Shown one piece after another: positions 22,671-29,070 of a DNA stretch of 37,479 bases. The stretch is from a virus, in the IMG/VR virus record IMGVR_UViG_3300035181_002369, positions 1-37,479 of that record. One strand, given 5' to 3'. Each line of letters opens with the position of its first letter. The first letter of the stretch is position 1. The position numbers and the translations under genes are program-made. Below the pieces are notes generated by a model. It had not been told where the DNA came from, searched no databases, and saw only the letters and a list, made by a program, of their open reading frames with translations.

Positions 22671-24170
22671 TCAGTAGGACGAGCCGTGCTCGAGGACGAC
22701 CGCGCGCTTGTAGGGCCGCGCGTCCGACAGATCCGACGAGGCCGTGGTGTCGGTCGGCAGGATGAAATCGAAGGTGTTGCTGACGGTGATCGTCGCGGTC
22801 AGCATTCGCTCGTCGATCGGGGGCCGGATCAGCAGGCGCCAGCCGTCGACGTTGCCGGCGACGATCTGCGTGCCGCCGAGCTGGTAGGCCGCGAGGTTGC
22901 TGCTGAAGTCGTGGATCTTCTGGCCGCCGACCATCTGGATGTACTGCATCTCGTCGACGGCCGACTCGATCAGCACGCCCGCGCCGGTCATCACGCTGCG
23001 GCGGATGACGACGCCCGAGGAGTTGACGACCGGGAGGCCGTTCTCCCGGAGCTGGAGGGACGATCCGGGGGTGCCAGCGCCGCCGGTGCCGACGTAGCTG
23101 GTATTGACGCTGCCGCCCGTGCCGCCGACCGCGACGGTGTCGCCCTTACCGTTGGCGGGGCTGTCGTTGTTCTCGATGATCGTCAGGCCGAGGGCCGGGG
23201 AGAAGGCCGAGCCGGCGCCGAAGATGGGCGAGAGGCCCTGCGTCTGGAAGGCCTGGCGGTAGGCCGTGTCCTGCGTGATCTTCTCGAAGAAGATGCTATC
23301 GACGTGCAGGTGGTACGTGCCGGTCGAAGGGTGGGGCATAATACCCTGGTCCTTCAGCTTCGACCGCATCCGCATGATATCGTTGAGCGTCGGGATATCC
23401 GTCGCGATCAGGGCCTCGGTCGAGGCGCGCGAGACGCCGGGCGTTGCGCTGTTGGACCGAATGATGAAGGGCGCCTGGTTGGTCGCGTAGACGTAGCTCT
23501 GCGCCGCCACGGCCGCGCCGAAGGTGGAGTCGAGCTGCAACTCACCCGGTCCGTCCGGAAAGTCCGGATCGATCGGCAGGACGCCCGTGACGGAGCAGGT
23601 CGTGATGGTCGACGCGGCGACGATGGTCAGCGGGATCTTGTTGGTCGAGCTGACGGCCGTCTGGACGCCGTTGACGCTCTTGAAGCGGAAGCCCGCGAGG
23701 CTGTCGACGAGCAAGATGGACTGGCCCGAGGACTGCGCGCGGCGGATGATCGTGTACCCGCCCGCGGCGGCGAAGAGGCGCTGGCGAGCCTTGCGCGACA
23801 TCGTCCGGCCTGCCCACTCGGCGAGGCGCGTGATGCCCTGCGTGTTGTAGTCGCCGATCTCCGCCTAGGCGGTCGGCGCGTCCACGTCGAAGCTCTGCGC
23901 GTAAGGCTGCGGAGCCGCGGTGAACTGCTCGACCGCGAACTGCCCGCGGGACGTCGCTCCGGTCGCCTGCGCGGGCCGGAGGTCCACGCCCATCGCGCCG
24001 AGGCGGTTGAACAAGGCCGTCTGGCCGGTGCCCGGGGGCAGCGGGATACGGGTTGCGTCGGCGCGGTATTTCGCCTGCGACATGAGCGTGTCGAAGATGA
24101 TCCTCGACAGCATGTTATTTTGGATGATGTTCCCGAGACCTGCCGGGATACCGGATGGCACGAAAGGCAT
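22671..24170 (-). CDS. Major capsid protein gene interrupted by in-frame amber codon
   Basis: One frame of 499 codons plus stop encodes a major capsid-like protein, but codon 102 (23867-23865) is TAG. Residues 1-101 (start ATG 24170) have an N-terminal arm and a loop typical of N4 gp56/P22-type coat proteins. After TAG the same frame continues without a break (AEIGDYNTQGITRLAEWAG, then from ATG 23801 a 376-residue stretch with NDIMRMRSKLKDQGIMPHP and VIRRSVMTGAGVLIESAVDE). The coat protein is essential, so either readthrough, a recent nonsense mutation, suppression by the host, or a sequence error must be considered. TAG is an ordinary stop in the small terminase, large terminase and fibre genes, so the code is not changed overall. 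It follows the scaffold gene as expected. Confidence 0.75.
23865..23867 (-). other. In-frame TAG codon inside the capsid gene
   Basis: On the coding strand the context is GCC TAG GCG, in frame with both flanking capsid segments. No start codon with a good Shine-Dalgarno follows closely; the next ATG (23801) is preceded by GGCCGGACG only, so re-initiation would drop about 122 residues. Confidence 0.9.
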
Positions 24171-24184
24171 GGCGGATAACTCCT

Positions 24185-24916
24185 TCAGCTGAACGATTTG
24201 CCGCCGCTGGCGTGCCAGGCGCGGATCTGCTCGGGCGTGGCCTTCATCGCGTCGAAAGCCGGCTGATCGCCGACAGCGGTGCGGCTCCCGGGCGGAGGCG
24301 CCGCGGGCGAAGTGGTGCCCCAGGGCGAGGCCTGCGCCTGCATCTGCGGAGATGCCGCGGCCGGTGGCGCAAAAAGGTAGGGGCGCGACGCCTTGAGCGC
24401 CTCGAAGTGCTTGGCCTCGTCGTAGTCCTTCCCCTTGGCCTTCTTCTCGGCGGCGACGAGCGCCTCGGCGAGAATCCGATCAGCGGGGTTGACGCCCTGG
24501 ACGTCGCAGAGGTCGCGGAAGGCCATCTCGGCGCGCAGCTGCTTCACCTCGGCCTCGCGCTCGTCGGCGCGTGCCTGGGCTTTCGCCGCGGCGTCAGCGG
24601 TCTCGCGCAGGGCCTTGTCGCGCTTCTCGGCGTCCGAGAGCTTGGCCTCCTCGGCCTTGCGCGCCGCGTCTTTGTGGACCTTGTAGGCGTCCTCGTCGGC
24701 GAACCCGAGATCCTTGAGGGTCTCGGCGCGAGCCGCGGCGCGCACCTCGGCCTCGATGGCCTTGCGGTCCACCGTGACAGCCGGAGGGGCCGCAGGGGCC
24801 GCAGCGGGAGCGGGCGAGGCGACGACCGCGGCGACGACCGCGGCGGGGGCCGCAGCGGCCTCCTTGCCGGCTTCCTCGCGCAGCACGCTCATGAAGTAGA
24901 GGCGACCGAACAGCAT
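24185..24916 (-). CDS. Capsid scaffolding protein candidate
   Basis: A 243-residue, highly charged, helical protein. An Ala/Pro-rich N-terminus (about 20-45) is followed by a long coiled-coil region (residues 50-160; EVRAAARAETLKDLGFADED, then repeated Ala/Glu/Lys heptads) and a Pro/Ala-rich tail ending ATPEQIRAWHASGG. This is the usual composition and place (just upstream of the capsid gene) of phage scaffold proteins (GP20-like). ATG at 24916 overlaps the previous stop (TGATG); ATG at 24892 is an alternative start. Confidence 0.7.
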   Translation of the reverse strand: MLFGRLYFMSVLREEAGKEAAAAPAAVVAAVVASPAPAAAPAAPPAVTVDRKAIEAEVRAAARAETLKDLGFADEDAYKVHKDAARKAEEAKLSDAEKRDKALRETADAAAKAQARADEREAEVKQLRAEMAFRDLCDVQGVNPADRILAEALVAAEKKAKGKDYDEAKHFEALKASRPYLFAPPAAASPQMQAQASPWGTTSPAAPPPGSRTAVGDQPAFDAMKATPEQIRAWHASGGKSFS

Positions 24917-25326
24917 CAGAAGACACCCGCGTAGGTCGGGTCGTTGATCGCCTTCTTCGTGATACCGCCGACCTTCGTCGGGTCGCCGGTGACGTAGGTC
25001 ACGTCGCAGGTGCCCGTGCCGGTCGTCTCGGCGTTGAAGGTGATCGATGTGCCAGCGAGGTTCGCCGCCACCTGACCGACCGCGGGCGCGACGCCGTTGG
25101 CCACCGGGGTCTTGGGAGCCGGAGCGCCCGTGCCGACGGTCTTGGCGGAAATGATTCCGATCACGGTGAAGCTCGGCGTGCAGGCCGCGCCGGAGACTGC
25201 GAGGGCCTGCTCACGGACGAGGCGAATACCGCCCTCACCGGCCAGGATGTTGCCGAGTCCGATGTCACGCGCGGCGGACTCGAACTTGTTGAGGTCGCCG
25301 GTGTTGAGAACGTCTTGAAGGGCCAT
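24916..25326 (-). CDS. Small virion protein, possibly head decoration
   Basis: A 136-residue Gly/Thr/Ala/Val-rich protein with a helical start (LNTGDLNKFESAARDIGLGN) and beta-rich remainder (ITFNAETTGTGTCDVTYVTG). A GGAAAGG Shine-Dalgarno 7 bases upstream supports ATG 25326. Two cysteines. It lies between a structural gene and the scaffold, where decoration or head-fibre proteins are common, but no family is recognised. The start lies inside the neighbouring 3' reading frame, an unusual 166-base overlap. Confidence 0.6.
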   Translation of the reverse strand: MALQDVLNTGDLNKFESAARDIGLGNILAGEGGIRLVREQALAVSGAACTPSFTVIGIISAKTVGTGAPAPKTPVANGVAPAVGQVAANLAGTSITFNAETTGTGTCDVTYVTGDPTKVGGITKKAINDPTYAGVF

Positions 25327-26036
25327 AAAGATGCCTTTCCAGCGACCCAGAACCGGGCGCCGTTGCTGGTGCCGGACACCTCGATCAGCCGAGGCAGTCC
25401 GCTTGTGGGGAATGTCTTGAGGAAGGGCCCCGCGCCGACCCGCTGGTCATCGCCCGAGCCGTAGACCGTGGCGACGGTGAGCCCGAGCAGGGCCGCGGCG
25501 GTACCCGACACGACCTGGACAGATCCGGATTGCCGGCCCGCGGTCTTGGCGTCCGCGCCGCCCGTGAGCAGGCCGGAGAGCCGCAGGAAGCCGGTCGCGG
25601 TGTCGACGCTGGCTACCTGACTGCCGCCGGCGAAGAAGTTGATGCGCGCGGCGACCTTGGCGATCGTGGTGTCGCCCGCGACGAAGGTGGTCGTGAACTG
25701 GCTGCCGCCGTCGACCGCAAGCACGAGGGTTTCTGCGCCGACGATCGATGGGGCCGCGGTCGTGCCGAGCACGCTGGCGACGGCGCCGCCGGTGCGGAGG
25801 ACGAGGTCACTGCCCGGCGGGATATCCGCCGCGAGCCGCTCGACCTGGGCCGTGGCCATCGGGAGCTTCGTGAAGACAAGCCCCGTGATCCCGCTGGTCG
25901 CCACGTTCAGCGGCGTCGCATCCACGTAGTCGTGCGTCGTCGGGACCGCGTCCTGCACCGTGACCGCCTGCGTGTAGGCAGCCTGCGACGGGTCAGCCGT
26001 CGTGATCTGGCACTGCGCGCGGAAGGTGCTGGACAT
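25161..26036 (-). CDS. Virion structural protein with IN-motif-like module
   Basis: A 291-residue open frame whose first 235 residues look real. Residues about 98-195 hold a module very close to one in the sheath (ETLVLAVDG...TFVAGDTTIAK...RIN...LLGLT...GSGDD). Signal peptide and membrane segments are absent. From residue 236 on the frame runs through the next gene in another frame and becomes Ser/Pro/Arg-rich, so the true C-terminus may be near 25330 and an indel or frameshift may have removed the stop. ATG 26036 has GGAAGC close before it. Position in the head module argues for a capsid-surface role, though the module is also found in tail proteins. Confidence 0.6.
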   Translation of the reverse strand: MSSTFRAQCQITTADPSQAAYTQAVTVQDAVPTTHDYVDATPLNVATSGITGLVFTKLPMATAQVERLAADIPPGSDLVLRTGGAVASVLGTTAAPSIVGAETLVLAVDGGSQFTTTFVAGDTTIAKVAARINFFAGGSQVASVDTATGFLRLSGLLTGGADAKTAGRQSGSVQVVSGTAAALLGLTVATVYGSGDDQRVGAGPFLKTFPTSGLPRLIEVSGTSNGARFWVAGKASLWPFKTFSTPATSTSSSPPRVTSDSATSWPVRAVFASSVSRPSQSPARPARRASP

Positions 26037-26128
26037 GCTTCCGGCGAAGGATGACGGGAGGTGGGTAAACGGCGCAAGTGCCCGAGATCGCGCAGCAAAA
26101 GATTGGTCGCATTGCTGCTGTATTGAAT

Positions 26129-26169
26129 CACCAGGCTCGCTGTCTTGTTGTTGTAATCAATCACTGGTG
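26129..26169. promoter_or_regulatory. Inverted repeat, possible operator
   Basis: CACCAG at 26129-26134 and CTGGTG at 26164-26169 form a 6-base inverted repeat; the right half abuts the proposed -10 box of the regulator gene. Ribbon-helix-helix repressors often bind such short sites near their own promoter. The arms are short, so chance is possible. Confidence 0.25.
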
Positions 26170-26183
26170 CTAGGATGGCTTCA
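26148..26183 (+). promoter_or_regulatory. Candidate sigma70-type promoter for the plus-strand cassette
   Basis: TTGTTG (26148-26153), a 17-base spacer and TAGGAT (26171-26176) precede the regulator ATG at 26183. Transcription would begin at or very near the ATG, suggesting a leaderless message; alternatively AGGA at 26172-26175 acts as a Shine-Dalgarno for a longer transcript. The region is clearly less G+C-rich than its neighbours. Confidence 0.4.
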
Positions 26184-26350
26184 TGGCTACCGAGCGGAAG
26201 AAGATGCGAAACATCCGGGTCTACGCCAGCGATGACATTGTCGCGGCCCTCCGGACGGCGAAGGCGGCGACAGGTCTGGTCAGCGACTCGGAGGTGGTGA
26301 GGATGGCGATCAAGGAGCTGGCCGACCGGGTCGGCAAGAGGGCCGCTTGA
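26183..26350 (+). CDS. Ribbon-helix-helix transcriptional regulator
   Basis: A 55-residue protein with the layout of Arc/CopG-type regulators: a basic N-terminus, a short strand (RNIRVYAS), helix A (DDIVAALRTAKAATG), a turn (LVSDSE) and helix B (VVRMAIKELADRVG). Such proteins dimerise and insert the paired strand in the DNA major groove. It heads a plus-strand cassette divergent from a head gene and probably regulates its own promoter. Its stop overlaps the TTG start of the next gene (TTGA). It could instead be the DNA-binding antitoxin of a small module, but the next gene has no toxin hallmarks. Confidence 0.75.
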   Translation: MATERKKMRNIRVYASDDIVAALRTAKAATGLVSDSEVVRMAIKELADRVGKRAA

Positions 26351-26538
26351 TCCCCCTCGGCCTCACCGACGAGGACCTCGCCCGCGTTGCTGCAGCGATG
26401 GCCGAGCAGGGTGTTCCCGGGCCCTACACGGTCGACGGGCGGCAGGTCTGGACGGTATCCACCGGGACCAACATGCCTCGGGCCCTGTGCGGCAACCGCC
26501 ACGAGCGGCGGGCCAGTGCGAAGGGGGCAGGGCGATGA
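26347..26538 (+). CDS. Small unknown protein of the regulator cassette
   Basis: A 63-residue protein starting at TTG 26347 with AGAGGG 5 bases before it; ATG at 26398 is an alternative. A helical start (LTDEDLARVAAAMAEQG), a short strand (YTVDGRQVWTVS) and a basic end (CGNRHERRASAKGAGR). The last segment, NRHERRAxAK, resembles C-terminal tails of small phage proteins. Its stop overlaps the next ATG (ATGA). Function unknown. Confidence 0.55.
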   Translation: MIPLGLTDEDLARVAAAMAEQGVPGPYTVDGRQVWTVSTGTNMPRALCGNRHERRASAKGAGR

Positions 26539-27038
26539 CCTGCCCGCCCATCCCCGACCGCGCTTTCGGCCCCGCGTGCCCTGTCTGCGAGGGTGCAGGG
26601 CTCGCCTCCCTCTCGTCGCGCGATAAGAACCCCTACGATGTCACCTACTGCCCAGCCTGCGGTGGGGAGGGCAGCGTGCCGCCGGTAGAGGGGGAGGCGT
26701 GCGGGCCGGATACCCCGGAATGGATTCACGCCGACGAGGTGGGCAAGGTCACGCGGAGCTTCCCGCTGCTGGCAGACGCCACCCACCTGGCCCTGCTCAA
26801 CCTGGACGAGCCGTGCAACCGCACCTTCCTTTGCCGCCTGGACGCCGGTCAGCGCACGACAAGGTAACGGGTCGCGGGGGAAGCCTTCGCGGGCCATCTT
26901 GTCGAGGATCTCCGATAGCTCCCGGCCGTTGTCCTGGAGCATGATCAGAATCTCCGCGTCGTCAGCGGTGATCCGCCCCTTGGCGCGCACGAAGGCAAGG
27001 GCGCCCGGGATGTCGTTGCGATCAGGGAAATCCATCAC
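26424..27038 (-). CDS. Head-module protein with antisense-overlapped 3' part
   Basis: The open frame has 204 codons from GTG 27038 (GTGA overlap with the MuF gene; ATG at 27035 also possible). The first 55-60 residues look like a real helical protein (DIPGALAFVRAKGRI, DDAEILIMLQDNGRELSEIL). After about 26865 the frame is the exact opposite strand of the zinc-protein gene and has the irregular Arg/Gly/Pro composition of a shadow. The cassette may have inserted here and cut the original gene, or the gene truly overlaps convergently. Only the N-terminal portion is supported. Confidence 0.4.
   Translation of the reverse strand: MMDFPDRNDIPGALAFVRAKGRITADDAEILIMLQDNGRELSEILDKMAREGFPRDPLPCRALTGVQAAKEGAVARLVQVEQGQVGGVCQQREAPRDLAHLVGVNPFRGIRPARLPLYRRHAALPTAGWAVGDIVGVLIARREGGEPCTLADRARGAESAVGDGRAGHRPAPFALARRSWRLPHRARGMLVPVDTVQTCRPSTV
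26535..26867 (+). CDS. Zinc protein with paired CxxCxGxG motifs
   Basis: A 110-residue protein. Two DnaJ-type zinc motifs, CPVCEGAG (about residues 16-23) and CPACGGEG (about 40-47), face each other over a 16-residue loop and should bind one zinc. The rest is acidic, with PDTPEWIHADEVGKV and a helical LLADATHLALLNL. Third gene of the plus-strand cassette (ATGA start), ending in TAA, convergent with the head-module gene at 27038. An adaptor or regulatory role is plausible; no catalytic site is seen. Confidence 0.65.
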   Translation: MTCPPIPDRAFGPACPVCEGAGLASLSSRDKNPYDVTYCPACGGEGSVPPVEGEACGPDTPEWIHADEVGKVTRSFPLLADATHLALLNLDEPCNRTFLCRLDAGQRTTR

Positions 27039-28870
27039 TTCCGCATGTAGCGGTCCTCACGCACGGCCGCAACGAAGCCGTCAAGATGCGCGCCGGAGAG
27101 ACCGAGGGCGCGGCCAAAAGCGGCCGTGTGCTGGTCGGGTGTCGCCAGGGTCGCCTCGGTCGATACGCCCGGCGCCCGCATCGCCTTGACTGCCTCCTCG
27201 ATCTTCGACGGGATCGCGGTGCGGCGCGCGAGGGCTTCGGCGGGCGCGAGGCCCGCGGGGATTGTGGCGTTGGCGACGTGGGTGGAAAGGCGCTCGATGT
27301 ACCTGTCGTAGGAGCCGGTGCGGCCGTGGTAGTAGCTGTCCGAATCCGGGTAAGGGAGCGGGCTGGCGAGCGGGTGGTTTGTGGGCACGCGGTCGGGGTC
27401 CAGGCGGAGCGCGCGGGCGAGGACGCGGCGCGCGGTCAACTCGGTAAGCGCTTCTTCGATTCCGACGCCGTGGCGCTGGTAAGCCACGGGCTTGATCCGG
27501 CTCGTGCCGTGGATTTCCTCGTGGACGAAAGTGCGGATGCCCTCGATCTGCTCGCGGGCGAGCGCGAGGCCCTGCGCGGCTGCGCGCATCCCCTCGACCG
27601 CGTGGCGGTAGACGTCCTGCCGCACCTCGATCGCGCCGTCCCAGTAGTGCATGGCCCGGACGCTGCCGCCCTCGGGCTTTGTGGTAAGCGACCGCGCCCC
27701 GGACCTGCCCTCGGCGACGTCGACCGAGGGGAGTCCCTGGCGCTCGAGGATCGACCGGATGGCGCTCCGCATCTTTGCCTGGCTGCCGTCCGCCTCGGCC
27801 CGCACGAAGAGCCTGGCGGCGCCCGTCATGGGCGGAGGAGGAGCCGCCGGCGCCAGCGGGGCGGCAGGCGGCGGCAGAGGGGCAACCAGGGCCGCGGGCG
27901 GGGCCACCACGGGCGGAGGGTTGGGCAGGGCCAAGGTGGGCGTCTGCGGCAGCGGCACGGGGGCCGGCGCAGGCCGCGGGGCAGCCGCCTCGGGCCCCTC
28001 CCACTCGTCCCTGTATGGTATCAGAACTGCTCTGTCATTGGGCCGTCCCGGAGGAAGCAAGTACACCCGCCCGGCCCCGTCGACGAAGGACTCGTCGAGC
28101 CCGCGCACCTCGCCGTGCGCCGCGTAGCTGTCAGGGGCCGTGCGCCGATCGAAGGTCTCGACGAGCCGCCGCTTGAGCCCCGGCCTCGCCTGGTCTTGCG
28201 CCCTCATCTCGGCCTGGGCGCCCTCCGCATAGGCCGCCATCGCCTCGGTCCTCACGATGCGCCGCGCCCACCCCTGGCCCTCCACAATCAGGCCCGGGGT
28301 CCGCTCGCTGCCCGCGAGCCGCTTCGCCATCGTGTCGAAGGTCTGCCCGGTGAGGACGCCGAGCTGCAGCTGCCGCCCGATGGCCCCGATCGTGTGGGTC
28401 CCGTACCGCGCAACGCTGGCCTCGTACCTGAGCAGGCGCGGGTGCTCCAGGGCGAGCGCAGCCCGCACCGCGAGGGGCCTCGTCGGCACGGCGCCGGCCT
28501 CGAAGTACCGGAGGACATGGATCACGCTCGCCTGCCCGAGCCCTGTCGCCGTGACCCCGCCGCGGGCGAGCAGGCGCACCATCTCGGGCGCCACGAGGGC
28601 CAGCACGGCGCGGACCTGGGCAAGCGAGGCCTCCGCGTCCTGCGCGGTCCAGCTGGCTCCATGGCCTGCCTGCCGGAGCCCCGCAAGCCGCTGCCGCAGG
28701 TCTGCCTCCGAGCGGGCGAGCAGCTGGGCCAGCTCGCGGTCTCCGCGCCGGATCACCGCCCGCTCGACCTCGGCCCGGTCGGCGTCGATCAGATCCTGGA
28801 GCTTCGAGCGGGCCTGGGAGGCCGGGACCGGCTCCGAGAGGGAGCGGGGGACGACGGGAGGCCGGGTCAC
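27035..28870 (-). CDS. MuF-like minor head protein fused to HExxH metallopeptidase-like domain
   Basis: A 611-residue protein starting at GTG 28870 (GTGA overlap). Residues about 1-150 are helical; 150-295 match the MuF/SPP1 gp7 minor head family (ARRIVRTEAMAAYAEGA at about 202-218, ETFDRRTAP at 238-246, AHGEVRG, then PPGRPNDR), without the usual final CRC. A proline-rich linker (298-348) leads to a C-terminal domain with HEEIH at 450-454 and EEALTEL at 472-478, which fits an HExxH zinc peptidase with a downstream Glu ligand. MuF proteins enter the head and can be ejected with DNA, and MuF-toxin fusions are known in phages. A peptidase delivered into the host, or a head maturation protease, are both possible. 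Neighbours are the portal and head genes. Confidence 0.7.
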   Translation of the reverse strand: MTRPPVVPRSLSEPVPASQARSKLQDLIDADRAEVERAVIRRGDRELAQLLARSEADLRQRLAGLRQAGHGASWTAQDAEASLAQVRAVLALVAPEMVRLLARGGVTATGLGQASVIHVLRYFEAGAVPTRPLAVRAALALEHPRLLRYEASVARYGTHTIGAIGRQLQLGVLTGQTFDTMAKRLAGSERTPGLIVEGQGWARRIVRTEAMAAYAEGAQAEMRAQDQARPGLKRRLVETFDRRTAPDSYAAHGEVRGLDESFVDGAGRVYLLPPGRPNDRAVLIPYRDEWEGPEAAAPRPAPAPVPLPQTPTLALPNPPPVVAPPAALVAPLPPPAAPLAPAAPPPPMTGAARLFVRAEADGSQAKMRSAIRSILERQGLPSVDVAEGRSGARSLTTKPEGGSVRAMHYWDGAIEVRQDVYRHAVEGMRAAAQGLALAREQIEGIRTFVHEEIHGTSRIKPVAYQRHGVGIEEALTELTARRVLARALRLDPDRVPTNHPLASPLPYPDSDSYYHGRTGSYDRYIERLSTHVANATIPAGLAPAEALARRTAIPSKIEEAVKAMRAPGVSTEATLATPDQHTAAFGRALGLSGAHLDGFVAAVREDRYMRK

Positions 28871-29070
28871 CGGCCATCCTCACCCACGGGCTGTCCGGTG
28901 TAGGGGCAGATCGGGCCGCCGGCCTTCCGTACATGGACCTGCCGACACTGCTCTGTGTGCGAAATCAGGCTGATTTTGGAGGGCCACGGCCCCGAGACAC
29001 ACCAGATGGTCCCAGCGTTGTAGCCGCGAGCCAGTCCATCGGAGGTGAGCGGCACGTCCTCATCGGTCAT
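28867..29070 (-). CDS. Small Cys-containing protein between portal and MuF genes
   Basis: A 67-residue protein, ATG 29070 overlapping the portal stop (ATGA), ending in the GTG of the MuF gene. It contains GTIWCVSGPWPSK, HTEQCRQVH and GPICPYTGQP, three Cys with nearby His, suggesting a small metal-binding fold; a fourth ligand may be His. No family recognised. Coupled translation with portal and MuF genes suggests a head assembly or DNA-entry role. Confidence 0.55.
   Translation of the reverse strand: MTDEDVPLTSDGLARGYNAGTIWCVSGPWPSKISLISHTEQCRQVHVRKAGGPICPYTGQPVGEDGR

Noticed and set aside
27086-28903. 605-codon plus-strand frame opposite the MuF gene
   Set aside because: Antisense shadow; no motif, and the opposite strand has clear MuF and HExxH motifs.
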